A stretch of 64,000 bases of DNA from Bacillus methanolicus MGA3 (GTDB taxonomy: Bacteria; Bacillota; Bacilli; Bacillales; Cytobacillaceae). The stretch covers positions 2,340,843 through 2,404,842 of the forward strand of contig NZ_CP007739.1 in NCBI RefSeq assembly GCF_000724485.1, given 5' to 3'. Made by a program: the position numbers and the translations under genes. Shown here piece by piece: positions 50,952 to 60,145 of this stretch (its first letter is position 1; every line of letters begins with the position of its first letter). Below the pieces are notes generated by a model. The model saw only the letters and a program-made list of their open reading frames with translations, was not told the origin of the DNA and ran no database searches.

Positions 50952-52169
50952 TTAATTCTTTTCAGCTGGTTCACTGGCGGGTTTATTTACTCGCTCAGCT
51001 TGCCAATAGTATTCGCTGAATACATCTGCCAGAGCTTCTGCAGAGCGGTACAATTCATCAAACGTATTATCTATACCTCCGAATTCAATTAAAATTGCAT
51101 TTTCGGATAAATCTTGATTAAATTTCCCGTTCGTCCGTGCTCCTTTTAATTCAATAATTCCGCGGCTTAAGCCTTTGCCATACTTTTTGTCTAGCAATTT
51201 GTGAAGTACGTTTGCCAGCTTTAAATTTTTCTCATAGTTCGGATTCTCTGCACCAATTACAAATGCAATCTTTGCATAAGATTTCCCATTAATATCAATT
51301 GTCGTATACTTTCTTCTCCGTGAATCTCTATGAATATCAATTAAATAAGTTAGATCGCGGTTTCTTGCCAAGGCAGCTTGGACAACCTCTCTTGACTCCT
51401 GATAAGATTGGGCATATGACCAGCCCTTTTTATTTAAAATAGCTTGAATATCCGTTTTTTCTACTTTTGTTCCTATGCCTTTAGATTCTAATTCCTCTTG
51501 CAGTTTTTCGCCGACTTTCATTATATTAATTTTTGAATGGTAAGCATTATCCGCATCCGCTACTCCTTTTAAATACGGGAGAAAGGATTCTCGATTATGG
51601 GAGAAGTAAATGTAGACAACTTTTTTGCCTCCAGTATTCATCGGTGGTGTGGCAGCTTTTCCATTGTTTGTTGATTCATCTAAACCCTCTGTATTTTGTA
51701 GTGCGGCTTCCCTTTCTGCTTTTAAAACATCAATTGGTGGAGAAGATTCGATTGGCATGTTTGTATAGTTAGTACCTTCCCCGGCCACAAGAATTTTACT
51801 GTCAAATAAAGAAAAGCCCGGCAGCTCCCTTCCAAGCAAGCTTCTCGGATCATCAAGGCTAATATTTGTTGACAGCTTGAAAAGAACATTTGAAAATTTT
51901 ATTGAACTTGCGTTTTTGGGCAGTCCTTGCAAAAAATAATGGTTTTCCCAACCGAGCAATCGAAAAAGAAATTCTCCATTTATATTGGTTGCCGCATTAT
52001 TTACGGATGATGAAGAAATTCGGTACTCAGGTTTTAGCGACGTCAAAACACCGCTAATGGAAAAAGACATAAGCATAAATAATAGAATGGATGCAGCTAT
52101 TTTCAACAGGGTTGTCCCTTTCACTGAGACCACGATCCCTGTCTGTCTGATCTGTTTCATTGGTTCCAC
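50952..52169 (-). CDS. spoIIP: Stage II sporulation protein P (spore peptidoglycan hydrolase)
   Basis: 405 residues. N-terminal membrane helix (about 20-42), an external linker with Thr/Asn runs, and a catalytic SpoIIP domain (YIYFSHNRESFLPYL; LIDIHRDSRRRKY; ILIEFGGIDNT). SpoIIP cleaves peptidoglycan amide and peptide bonds during engulfment with SpoIID and SpoIIM. The gene starts 60 bases after gpr. The three genes gpr-spoIIP-yqxA match B. subtilis order. Confidence 0.96.
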   Translation of the reverse strand: MEPMKQIRQTGIVVSVKGTTLLKIAASILLFMLMSFSISGVLTSLKPEYRISSSSVNNAATNINGEFLFRLLGWENHYFLQGLPKNASSIKFSNVLFKLSTNISLDDPRSLLGRELPGFSLFDSKILVAGEGTNYTNMPIESSPPIDVLKAEREAALQNTEGLDESTNNGKAATPPMNTGGKKVVYIYFSHNRESFLPYLKGVADADNAYHSKINIMKVGEKLQEELESKGIGTKVEKTDIQAILNKKGWSYAQSYQESREVVQAALARNRDLTYLIDIHRDSRRRKYTTIDINGKSYAKIAFVIGAENPNYEKNLKLANVLHKLLDKKYGKGLSRGIIELKGARTNGKFNQDLSENAILIEFGGIDNTFDELYRSAEALADVFSEYYWQAERVNKPASEPAEKN

Positions 52170-52229
52170 CTCCCGGCAAGTCTAGTAAAACATATGACTT
52201 TGCTAGAAAAGATAGAACCTGTATCTTTC

Positions 52230-53354
52230 TTATCTCGTATAAAAACCTCTATTTTCTTCATTTACTTTCTTATGAAGAGCGGAATTTAATCCGGTAGCCA
52301 ATACATTTGCCATATCCTCAATAAATATATCAACTTCTTTAGGAGTAACCATTAAATTGTGGCCAAGCGGGGATAAAACCTCGTGAATAAGCTTGCGTTT
52401 TTCTTCTTCCGGAAGCGTTCCAACGATACCGAGAAAAGTCTTCCGCTGCTGTTCCTCAGGCAAATCCTCTTCCGTCAATTTCCTTTTTTCCCCGAATGTC
52501 ATACCAGCCGGGGCAAGAGAACGAGACGGCCTGTTTCCTTCTTTTAATTCCCGCCCAAAGTGCTTTAAAATAAAATCGATTGTATCACTTGTAATTGATA
52601 CCGCATCAACAACAGTAGGAACGCCAATGGCGATAACAGGTACTCCCAATGTTTCCTTACTTATTTCTTTTCGTTTATTTCCTACACCTGAACCTGGATG
52701 GATCCCTGTATCTGAAATTTGGATCGTTGAATTGACCCTTTCAATTGACCTTGATGCAAGGGCATCAATGGCAATGACAAAATTAGGCTTCGACTTTTCA
52801 ACTACTCCAAAAATAATGTCGCTCGTTTCAATTCCCGTTAGTCCCATTACTCCTGGTGATACCGCACTTACTGAACGGTAACCATCTTCTACATTTTCCG
52901 GCTGAAGTTCAAAAAGGTGCCTTGTAACAAGCAGGTTTTCACATACAAGCGGGCCGAGAGCATCAGGTGTAACATTCCAGTTGCCAAGTCCTACAACAAG
53001 ACAGGATGCATCTTCAGGAATGCCGGTTTCTTTTAAAAAATGTGCAAACTCACGGGAAAAAACATCTGATACTTGTTTTTGCAGTTCAGTATCTTTCTGC
53101 CTAATCCCAACAACCTCTATTGTCAAGTACTTGCCCGGCTTTTTGCCAATTGTTTTTTCTCCATCTTCTGTAATTTGAACAAGAGAGAGTTTTATGCCGT
53201 CTTCCTCTTTTTCCTTAATCATAACACCATCTATTTGGGAAAGATTTTCCTGTTGATCCAAACTTGCGTTTCGTTCAGTTAAAACCATTTCCCGTGCTTC
53301 CACCGCTAGGTCTGTACGAACTGAATATTTTCTTAAGTCAAGCGATTCTTTCAT
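52230..53354 (-). CDS. gpr: Germination protease
   Basis: 374 residues from the ATG at 53354; a GTG 12 bases earlier is an alternative. Gpr is an aspartyl-like endoprotease that degrades small acid-soluble spore proteins during germination; it is made as a zymogen whose N-terminal propeptide is processed. Catalytic features: [15 protein letters not shown] and AIDALASRS, and the conserved propeptide region [15 protein letters not shown]. Confidence 0.95.
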   Translation of the reverse strand: MKESLDLRKYSVRTDLAVEAREMVLTERNASLDQQENLSQIDGVMIKEKEEDGIKLSLVQITEDGEKTIGKKPGKYLTIEVVGIRQKDTELQKQVSDVFSREFAHFLKETGIPEDASCLVVGLGNWNVTPDALGPLVCENLLVTRHLFELQPENVEDGYRSVSAVSPGVMGLTGIETSDIIFGVVEKSKPNFVIAIDALASRSIERVNSTIQISDTGIHPGSGVGNKRKEISKETLGVPVIAIGVPTVVDAVSITSDTIDFILKHFGRELKEGNRPSRSLAPAGMTFGEKRKLTEEDLPEEQQRKTFLGIVGTLPEEEKRKLIHEVLSPLGHNLMVTPKEVDIFIEDMANVLATGLNSALHKKVNEENRGFYTR

Positions 53355-53457
53355 GCTGATCCCCACTTTCGCATTTTTAACTAATTCCTATCTTTTCCTT
53401 TCTTTTTCAAAATCATTCCTTTTGCACGATTGTACCGATGCAAATTTATAAGAAGTA

Positions 53458-53486
53458 TTGCATTATTGACAGGCGTTTGATAGAAT
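53458..53486 (+). promoter_or_regulatory. Probable SigA promoter of rpsT
   Basis: TTGCAT (53458-53463), 17-base spacer, TAGAAT (53481-53486). It gives a leader of about 75 bases before rpsT. Confidence 0.65.
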
Positions 53487-53522
53487 ATCTTTTGTTCTTA
53501 AATATTAGATATGAATGGGAAA

Positions 53523-53552
53523 ATCGAGTTAATATAGTCTCGATGCTTTTTT
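53523..53552 (+). promoter_or_regulatory. Possible attenuator hairpin in the rpsT leader
   Basis: ATCGAG (53523-53528) and CTCGAT (53539-53544) pair around a 10-base loop and are followed after two bases by six T residues (53547-53552). The GGAGG ribosome site starts directly after. The stem is short (6 bp), so its strength is uncertain. Confidence 0.45.
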
Positions 53553-53567
53553 AGGAGGTGAACGCAA

Positions 53568-53834
53568 GTGCCAAACATTAAATCTGCTATTAAGCGTGTG
53601 AAAACAAGCGAAGCTAGAAAAGCTCACAACACTGCAATTAAATCTTCGATGCGTACTGCTGTGAAGAAAGTTGAAGCTGCAATCGTAAATAATGATGTAA
53701 CATCTGCAAAAGAATTATTAGTAGATGCTGCGAAAAGGCTCGACAAAGCAGCTGCTAAGGGACTTATCCATAAAAAAGCTGCTGCCCGTAAAAAATCTCG
53801 TTTAATGAAAAAATTAAACGCATTAAATGCTTAA
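53568..53834 (+). CDS. rpsT: 30S ribosomal protein S20
   Basis: 88 residues, the standard length and all helical: [20 protein letters not shown] at the start and [18 protein letters not shown] at the end. The GTG start at 53568 has AGGAGGTG 8 bases upstream. S20 binds 16S rRNA early in 30S assembly. It is monocistronic and divergent from gpr. Confidence 0.97.
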   Translation: MPNIKSAIKRVKTSEARKAHNTAIKSSMRTAVKKVEAAIVNNDVTSAKELLVDAAKRLDKAAAKGLIHKKAAARKKSRLMKKLNALNA

Positions 53835-53844
53835 TTTGATATTT

Positions 53845-53872
53845 AAAAACGACCCGTCGCGGGTCGTTTTTT
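53845..53872. terminator. Bidirectional terminator between rpsT and holA
   Basis: AAAAACGACCCG / CGGGTCGTTTTT perfect stem with minimal loop and T runs on both strands, between the converging rpsT and holA. Confidence 0.94.
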
Positions 53873-54902
53873 ATTTCTTTAAGGCATGATCATGCAAGCG
53901 AAATAGAATGAGTTCAATTAATAATTCTTTATCCATTCCACCCGTTTTCATTTGGTAATCAGCATCTGCCAGTTGTTCTATAATAAACGTTAGCTCCTGA
54001 TCTGAAAAAAGCTTTGCCTGTCCGGCAGCTAACTTAACACGGAAAGGGTGAATTTTAAGAAAACTGGCAATTTGTTGCTGCCCATAGCCCCGCCTTGCCA
54101 GCTCTTTAACCTGGTAAATCAAACGAAATTGCCCTGAAATAATTGATAAAATTTTGATCGGTTCCTCATTTTGTTTTAAAAGATCATAATAAATCCTTAG
54201 CGCCTCGCCAATCTTGCGATGGACAACCTTATCCACGAGTGTAAAGATATTTTGTTCTAATGACCTTGCTACAAGTTTTTCGACGATCGAAACATCGATT
54301 TTTTTCTGATCTTCAACATATAAAGCAAGCTTGTCTATTTCACTTGTAAGCATAAACAAATTCGTTCCGGAAAGTGAAAGGAGTACTTCAACGGCATCAT
54401 CATCAATTTCGACTCCGTTAAAGGCAGCTCTTTCCCTTATCCAATTTTTTAATTCCTGTTCATTAAGTTTTTTTGCTTCAATGGTTACTGCTTTTCTTTT
54501 TAGCTCTTTAACGATTTTTTTCCTTTCATCCAGCTTTTCATACGGGGCGGCAAAGACAACTACCGAATAAGGAGCGGGTTCCTTCAAATAAGCCTCCAGC
54601 TTAGAAAGGTTATGTTCAACCTTTTCTTTTGTTTTTTCTGATGTTAAAAAAACCGGGTTATTAAGGATGATCAGCCTTTTTTCCCCAATAAACGGGAATG
54701 TTTCAGCATCTTCAATGGCTGTTTCAATCGGTGTTTCTTCAAGATCATAGGATGAAAAATTAAAATCTGTTTCTTCATCTTCCAAAACATGGGACAATAA
54801 AAGCTGCTTCGTTTCATTTATAAGAAATGATTCCTGGCCATATAATAAATATAATGGCGAAATCTGTTTTTTCTTAATTTGCTTCCATACTTCCAGCACC
54901 AA
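53871..54902 (-). CDS. holA: DNA polymerase III delta subunit
   Basis: 343 residues from TTG 54902, which gives the family-typical VLEVWKQIKKK; earlier in-frame ATGs add a poorly conserved lead. HolA opens the beta clamp during loading. Features: SPLYLLYGQESFLI, DAETFPFIGEKRLIILNNP, EQNIFTLVDKVVHRK, and a C-terminal helical domain. It has its own promoter and is flanked by the structured region at 55040-55135. Confidence 0.92.
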   Translation of the reverse strand: MVLEVWKQIKKKQISPLYLLYGQESFLINETKQLLLSHVLEDEETDFNFSSYDLEETPIETAIEDAETFPFIGEKRLIILNNPVFLTSEKTKEKVEHNLSKLEAYLKEPAPYSVVVFAAPYEKLDERKKIVKELKRKAVTIEAKKLNEQELKNWIRERAAFNGVEIDDDAVEVLLSLSGTNLFMLTSEIDKLALYVEDQKKIDVSIVEKLVARSLEQNIFTLVDKVVHRKIGEALRIYYDLLKQNEEPIKILSIISGQFRLIYQVKELARRGYGQQQIASFLKIHPFRVKLAAGQAKLFSDQELTFIIEQLADADYQMKTGGMDKELLIELILFRLHDHALKK

Positions 54903-54940
54903 TGTCCTTCGCTCCGTTCCTTTCATTTTCACTAACTATT

Positions 54941-54969
54941 ATCCTAAAGAAGCAAGGACGATTTGACAA
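54941..54969 (-). promoter_or_regulatory. SigA promoter of holA
   Basis: TTGTCA (54964-54969), 17-base spacer, TAGGAT (54941-54946), reading leftwards, 40 bases before the TTG start. Confidence 0.7.
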
Positions 54970-55029
54970 GGAACAAGTAAGGAATGCTGCTCGAAAAGGT
55001 GTCGAAATGATTTCTTGTAGAAAAAAAGA

Positions 55030-55135
55030 CGTTTCCACAAATGCAAAGGGAATTGGCAATCCGTCGCTTTACCAATTCCCGATTTATATTGAACGCCGCT
55101 ATATAAGGCCTAGGATACTCATATGACGGCGGTAC
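55030..55135. other. Unexplained structured intergenic region upstream of holA
   Basis: Two independent inverted repeats lie next to each other: GGGAATTGG / CCAATTCCC (55048-55080, 15-base loop) and CGCCG / CGGCG flanking a CCTAGG core (about 55093-55130). Reading leftwards a run TCTTTTTTT follows (about 55021-55029). It has the look of a small structured RNA or leader; no coding potential and no known family recognised. Confidence 0.4.
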
Positions 55136-55277
55136 ACCTTATCTACTAATTATTTTTGCCTTTTGAATGTAAACTTATTTGTGACAACTCTTGTCATTAA
55201 AGGAAAAGCAAACGAGGAAGGCTAGATTTTTTTTTGTAAATCGCTTATACTAAAAAGGAAAATAGGAGGGGTAGACT

Positions 55278-55412
55278 GTGAACGAATTTGAAAAGAACGT
55301 ACAAAGCAAGCGTAATGATGCCGTTGACTCAGGCGTAGGATTCTTTGTTTCTTTCGGATTTTTTGCAACAATGTTTATTATTGCAACAGTCATTAAAGTA
55401 ATCGGTTCTTAA
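55278..55412 (+). CDS. yqzM: YqzM-like small membrane protein
   Basis: 44 residues, too short for usual gene calls. The GTG start at 55278 has AGGAGGGG just upstream. A short charged N terminus (NEFEKNVQSKRND) is followed by one membrane helix (VGFFVSFGFFATMFIIATVI). It matches YqzM in position, next to comEC. A terminator follows and a -10-like TATACT lies upstream. Function unknown. Confidence 0.85.
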   Translation: MNEFEKNVQSKRNDAVDSGVGFFVSFGFFATMFIIATVIKVIGS

Positions 55413-55459
55413 TAACGGCTACATAAAATATGGAATTCTTATATGTGTTTCACCCTTGA

Positions 55460-55490
55460 AGACTGCATTGATACATGCAGTCTCTTTTCA
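55460..55490 (+). terminator. Terminator of yqzM
   Basis: AGACTGCAT / ATGCAGTCT perfect 9-bp stem followed by CTTTTC and more T residues. Confidence 0.85.
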
Positions 55491-55577
55491 TTTTTTCATT
55501 TCTTTTCGCATTTAGAATTTTGTGTCTACCTAAAAAGGAATGTGTAAGTAATTAAATGGTTCGAGTTATAATACATA

Positions 55578-57887
55578 CTATGGAATAACAACCGAAAAGG
55601 TTCCGTGATTACCTCGAAATGAATACGTGACAGCACCTTGTTGATCTGTTCGGAAAATTTTTATTTTGTACTTCTCTAATCGATGCAAGACTTCTTTATG
55701 AGGATGACCATATCTGTTATTTTCACCGGCAGAAATTATTGCTCCTTTTGGTGAAAAATGCCTCAATAATTCGTCGGATGTTGACGATTTGCTGCCATGA
55801 TGACCAACTTTTATAACGTCTATCGCAGTATGTTTATAGTTGTTTACCAAAACTTCTTCACCTTCTTTTTCAAGATCACCTGTAAGAAGCCATTTCAACC
55901 CGCCAATTTTCGCAAGAATTACAATTGATCCATTATTTCTGTCTAACACTTGTTTTTCAACGGGAAGAAGAATCTGAAATAAACTGTTCCCGCTTTTCCA
56001 CCCTTCTTGACCTTTTGCAAACTTTACCGGTATGTTTTTTTCATCTGCCTTTTTAATGATTTTCCTTTCCAGTTCCGATTTCTCAGCAATTAAAGGAAGC
56101 AAGATTTCTTTTACATTCATCTCTTCAAGTAATGCATGAGCTCCCCCGATATGGTCTTGATCTCCATGGGTAAGAATCAACTTGTCAATCGTTGTGATTC
56201 CCTTGCTTTTTAAAAAAGGAACAACAACATTTTTTCCTACTTCAAAATCTTTTTTTCTTTCCTGCCATTTCTCTTTTTCAAACCTTATAGTTCCTCCTGT
56301 ATCAATTAAGAATGTTCCTTGGCCGTGAGGAAGCCTTATAAGTATACTGTCTCCTTGACCGACATCAATAAAAGTAACCTCCCCGTAAGGCGAAATATAA
56401 TGAAGCATCCCCTGTATGATCATCGACACTACAGGAATCCAAAAAATCCTTATGAGAACTTTCTTTTTTTCCCACAAATAGAAAAATAATAATAATGTAA
56501 TCACATACAGTAAAAGAACAATAAGATGGGGCCGGCCTAATGTTACAGTTGCATATGGAAACTCAGATAGAATATGTGCAATCCCGTTTGAAAATGTGAC
56601 AAGCGAATCGAAAAAATTCACGAGTGGGGCAGCCAATTTCGGTGATATGAAATGGATCATAAAGGATATCAAAGCAGCCGGAGTGAAGACAAAGGAATAT
56701 AACGGAACAAAAAAGAGATTTGCCAGCAGCGAGATAATCGAGATTTCATAAAAATGAAATAAAACAATCGGGAGTGAAGAAAGCTGGGAAATCAATGTGG
56801 TGGCTAGAAGCGCCAAAATATGGCTTTTGAAGCGGGGCAAAATAGAAGATGCAGACAAAATTAAACAATAGCTTACTGTAAATGAAAGTTGGAACCCGGC
56901 ATTATAAATGACAAATGGATTAAAGAATGTGTAGCACATCAAGGCAATGCTTACTGCATCAATTGGGGAGAGCCTATGTTTGAATGTAAATTTTAAACTG
57001 ATAAGCACCAAGATTGTCATAATGACAGCACGGATTACAGAAGGAGAAGCACCAGTTAAGATGCCATACACAGGCAAAACAATGAGCAGAGCATTTTGCA
57101 TCCTTTCCTTTGTTATGCCGATCCGTAATCCGAAAATGAAAATCATGCCTGACAATAGACTGACTTGAAGCCCTGATATTGCCAATAAGTGGACTATACC
57201 GATTTTTTCATATGTTTTAAGTATTTCCGGTTCATATAAATTTCTTTCGCCAAAAATTAACGCAGCAGAAACTTGTGCTGCATTGTCTGGAAAGTAACGT
57301 TCAATGTACGAAATTCCATTTTGCCGTAAAATTCGGAGGGAAATGAGAAATGAAGATTGAGGCTTGCACGTTTGAAAATGTATGTCATCGATCTTTAATA
57401 CCCAGTGGATACCTTCCCGGTTTAAATACTTACGGTAGTTAAATGCATTTTTGTTTCGCGGCAGCGCAGGTTTCTCAAGCTTGCCGACTGCCAAACATTG
57501 TTTACCAAGGAGAAAATCGGGCAAGGCTGCTTTCTCCTCTTTTGACAGCACTCTATATCTTATTGCGAACTCTTCACCTGTTTTTTGATCAGCCGCATAT
57601 GTCTTCATCAATTCGCCATCTACATGTAATTCCTTATTGAAATAGATGAGAAAATTTGTTTCATCTCCAGAAAAATCAGTTTTCTTATACAAAAAAGATC
57701 CTTTTGCAGAAAGAAAAAAAATAAAAAACACCGCAAATATCGCTGTCATTTTGTATTTTGAAAAAGATTTTCTTATTAAAAGAAATAAAACATAAACAGC
57801 GAACATGCTAAAAAATAATTTATTATCCAATGCAGATAGTACTCCGATCGTTGATGCAATGGCAAAGTAGATAACTTTTCCGTTCAT
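55578..57887 (-). CDS. comEC: Competence protein ComEC (DNA uptake channel)
   Basis: 769 residues. N-terminal helices and a DUF4131/OB region (about 1-200), the competence membrane domain (about 210-480; LLAISGLQVSLLSGM), and a C-terminal metallo-beta-lactamase-like nuclease domain (FIDVGQGDSILIRLP; LTHGDQDHIGGAHALLEE; GHHGSKSSTSDELL). ComEC carries single-stranded DNA across the membrane in transformation. Its start overlaps the comEB stop by 4 bases. Confidence 0.95.
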   Translation of the reverse strand: MNGKVIYFAIASTIGVLSALDNKLFFSMFAVYVLFLLIRKSFSKYKMTAIFAVFFIFFLSAKGSFLYKKTDFSGDETNFLIYFNKELHVDGELMKTYAADQKTGEEFAIRYRVLSKEEKAALPDFLLGKQCLAVGKLEKPALPRNKNAFNYRKYLNREGIHWVLKIDDIHFQTCKPQSSFLISLRILRQNGISYIERYFPDNAAQVSAALIFGERNLYEPEILKTYEKIGIVHLLAISGLQVSLLSGMIFIFGLRIGITKERMQNALLIVLPVYGILTGASPSVIRAVIMTILVLISLKFTFKHRLSPIDAVSIALMCYTFFNPFVIYNAGFQLSFTVSYCLILSASSILPRFKSHILALLATTLISQLSSLPIVLFHFYEISIISLLANLFFVPLYSFVFTPAALISFMIHFISPKLAAPLVNFFDSLVTFSNGIAHILSEFPYATVTLGRPHLIVLLLYVITLLLFFYLWEKKKVLIRIFWIPVVSMIIQGMLHYISPYGEVTFIDVGQGDSILIRLPHGQGTFLIDTGGTIRFEKEKWQERKKDFEVGKNVVVPFLKSKGITTIDKLILTHGDQDHIGGAHALLEEMNVKEILLPLIAEKSELERKIIKKADEKNIPVKFAKGQEGWKSGNSLFQILLPVEKQVLDRNNGSIVILAKIGGLKWLLTGDLEKEGEEVLVNNYKHTAIDVIKVGHHGSKSSTSDELLRHFSPKGAIISAGENNRYGHPHKEVLHRLEKYKIKIFRTDQQGAVTYSFRGNHGTFSVVIP

Positions 57888-58351
57888 GTTTCCTTTTCCT
57901 GCTTTTGAAAATCAATTGAAATATCTAAATTATCTACTTGTATTACGTCTACCTTTGCTTTTTCAAAAAGCTCAATTGCATACGGATGGTTTTTATAATC
58001 CTTTGCATAATATACGGTTTTGATCCCTGACTGAATAATAGCCTTGCAGCATTGAAGACATGGAAAATGTGTCACATATATTTCTGCTCCCGCAGTAGGA
58101 ACTCCAAACTTTGCACATTGAAGCAAAGCATTCATTTCTGCATGAATGGTTCTTACACAGTGGTTGTCAATGACATAACAGCCTACGTCAATACAATGTT
58201 CCCCACCGGCAATCGAACCATTGTAACCTCCCGCGATAATTCTTTTATCTCTCACGATTGTTGCACCAACCGCTAGACGAGTGCATGTGCTTCTTAATGC
58301 AAGCAAATGGCTCTGAGCCATGAAATATTGGTTCCAAGAAATACGTTCCAT
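57884..58351 (-). CDS. comEB: dCMP deaminase-like late competence protein ComEB
   Basis: 155 residues from ATG 58351, preceded by GGGAGGATC; an upstream ATG at 58399 has no site. The zinc-binding residues are in TIHAEMNALLQCA and PCLQCC. The family is deoxycytidylate deaminase; its part in DNA uptake is not required in B. subtilis. It is coupled to comEC by a 4-base overlap. Confidence 0.94.
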   Translation of the reverse strand: MERISWNQYFMAQSHLLALRSTCTRLAVGATIVRDKRIIAGGYNGSIAGGEHCIDVGCYVIDNHCVRTIHAEMNALLQCAKFGVPTAGAEIYVTHFPCLQCCKAIIQSGIKTVYYAKDYKNHPYAIELFEKAKVDVIQVDNLDISIDFQKQEKET

Positions 58352-58437
58352 TAAGAGATCCTCCCAATAACAAAATATATTTATGGACATGTTCTCCATC
58401 AGTTTAATCCGAACAAGGAAAATGCGTCAATTCTAAT

Positions 58438-58490
58438 AAAAGCGCAAGCGGCCATGGTTAACATGATAAACGCTGGTGCTTGACTTCTAC
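58438..58490. repeat. Truncated GC-rich repeat (family 2)
   Basis: AAAAGCGCAAGCGGCC and CGCTGGTGCTTGAC match the two ends of the elements at 28371 and 34278, but the central block is lost. It lies between comEA and comEB. Confidence 0.4.
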
Positions 58491-58497
58491 ATAAGAA

Positions 58498-59115
58498 CTA
58501 ATGGACTGTAATCAAATCTTTTAGTTTTTCAAAAGTCTTTTCACCGATTCCGCTTATATTCTTTATATCTTCGATGGTTTTGAACGGGCCGTTTTTTTCC
58601 CGGTATTCAATAATTGCTGCTGATTTTGAAGGGCCAATTCCCGGCAATGTTTCAAGTTCGCTTGAATCCGCACGATTGATATTAACGAGAGTGCTCTCTC
58701 CGAACGTATCAACGGTTGATTGCCCATTAAATCCTTCCCCTTCTTCACCTATTTTTGGTATATAGATCACCATTTCATCTGTGACTCGCATCGAAAAGTT
58801 TACTTTAGAAGCATCAGCATCTTTCGCTAGACCTCCTGCCTTTTCAATTAAATCAATCACTCGTTCTCCCTCTTCAGCCTTATATACCCCTGGAGTTTTA
58901 ACTGCTCCTTTAATATCTGCCAGGATAATTTCTGGTGTTTTGTCTTCAACTTCTTCTTTTTGAGGTTCCTCTAGATCTGTCAGGGACCATTCCGCTTTGT
59001 CTTCCGGCTGAGTCTTACTGTTTTCTAAAGGTGCAAGCCAGTAAAAAACACCAAAAAGCAAAGCAGCTGCCCCTAAGATTACATACATCTTATATTCTTT
59101 TAACCATTCCTTCAC
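58498..59115 (-). CDS. comEA: DNA-binding competence protein ComEA
   Basis: 205 residues. An N-terminal membrane anchor (about 10-28), a linker, an SLBB domain (about 60-115; ADIKGAVKTPGVYKAEEGER), and the C-terminal helix-hairpin-helix DNA-binding domain (ETLPGIGPSKSAAIIEYRE; ISGIGEKTFEKLKDLI). It receives double-stranded DNA on the cell surface. The start is GTG behind AAAGGATTG. I do not find a clear ComK box upstream. Confidence 0.95.
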   Translation of the reverse strand: MKEWLKEYKMYVILGAAALLFGVFYWLAPLENSKTQPEDKAEWSLTDLEEPQKEEVEDKTPEIILADIKGAVKTPGVYKAEEGERVIDLIEKAGGLAKDADASKVNFSMRVTDEMVIYIPKIGEEGEGFNGQSTVDTFGESTLVNINRADSSELETLPGIGPSKSAAIIEYREKNGPFKTIEDIKNISGIGEKTFEKLKDLITVH

Positions 59116-59204
59116 TAATAATCAATCCTTTCTTAAAGTCATATTTCTAAATTTTTTTCATATTGTAATATGAGAGAGTCGGCTCGAGAAGGAGGGATGA
59201 ATCA

Positions 59205-60026
59205 ATGAAAATCGGGATCATCGGAACTGGAAATATGGGGAGAATTTTGGCAGAAGCAATTCTTGATGGAAAAGCCGTTTCTCCTTCTTCGTTGATTATC
59301 ACAAATAGAACATTGTCCAAGGCGTTAGAAATTAAAGCGATAAATGAAGAAATTATTGTAAAAAAAAGCGCAGTGGAGGTTGCAAAACAATCAGATGCAG
59401 TTTTTATATGTGTGAAACCTCATGATGTTTACAAGGTGCTTGAGGATATATTGCCGGTTCTATCTCCTGACAAATGTGTCATTTCGATCACCAGCCCAAT
59501 TAGTACCGAACAATTGGAAAGGGTTGTATCATGCTCTGTTGTAAGGGCAATTCCTAGCATTACAAACAGAGCCCTGGCAGGAGTCATTTTGTTAACCTTT
59601 GGGAAAAAATGCGAGGAAAAATGGAAAAAACAACTATTTGATTTATTTACAACTTTTTCAGAACCGATGGAAATTGAGAATAATATAACAAGGGTTGCAT
59701 CTGACATAGTAAGCTGCGGACCTGCATTTTTTAGCTACCTTACCCGCCGATTTATTTCGGCAGCTGTAAAGGAAACCGAAATCCCGGAAGAAACAGCAGT
59801 GAAACTAGCTAGCGAAATGCTGATCGGTTTAGGAGAGTTATTAAGAAAAAGACATTATTCTTTGCAAACATTACAAGAGAAAGTGTGTGTAAAAGGCGGA
59901 ATTACTGGTGAAGGAATTAAGGTTTTAGAAAACGAGCTGGGAGAAGTTTTTGAACACTTATTTCAAGCGACACATGTAAAATTTGAGGAAGATTTGAAAA
60001 AAATAAACCGGCAATATCCTAAGTAA
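59205..60026 (+). CDS. comER: ComER, pyrroline-5-carboxylate reductase family protein
   Basis: 273 residues. The N-terminal Rossmann motif IGIIGTGNMGRIL is complete, and the ProC-type helical C terminus is present (GPAFFSYLTRRFISAAVKET; KVCVKGGITGEGIKVLE). ComER is transcribed opposite to comEA, as in B. subtilis, and is linked to sporulation and biofilm control. Biosynthetic ProC activity is possible but not shown. AGGAGGG precedes the ATG. Confidence 0.92.
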   Translation: MKIGIIGTGNMGRILAEAILDGKAVSPSSLIITNRTLSKALEIKAINEEIIVKKSAVEVAKQSDAVFICVKPHDVYKVLEDILPVLSPDKCVISITSPISTEQLERVVSCSVVRAIPSITNRALAGVILLTFGKKCEEKWKKQLFDLFTTFSEPMEIENNITRVASDIVSCGPAFFSYLTRRFISAAVKETEIPEETAVKLASEMLIGLGELLRKRHYSLQTLQEKVCVKGGITGEGIKVLENELGEVFEHLFQATHVKFEEDLKKINRQYPK

Positions 60027-60108
60027 TGATTTCGATATAAAACGGCAAAATTCCTTCCTAATTTACAGAACATCACAAAAAATGTATAAATGAAGCTATT
60101 AGAAAAGC

Positions 60109-60143
60109 AAAAAAGCCACCGCTTCTTTTTAGCAGGTGGCTTT
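60109..60143 (-). terminator. Terminator of the yqeH-yqeM operon
   Basis: AAAAGCCACCGCT / AGCAGGTGGCTTT stem with T run reading leftwards, next to the yqeM stop. Confidence 0.88.
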
Positions 60144-60145
60144 CT

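Noticed and set aside
54902..55126. Plus-strand ORF of 74 codons over the holA start
   Set aside because: No ribosome site, it overlaps the holA promoter and the structured region, and no recognisable protein features.
59116..59204. ComK box before comEA
   Set aside because: A/T-rich runs exist, but I could not find two AAAA-N5-TTTT units at the right spacing.
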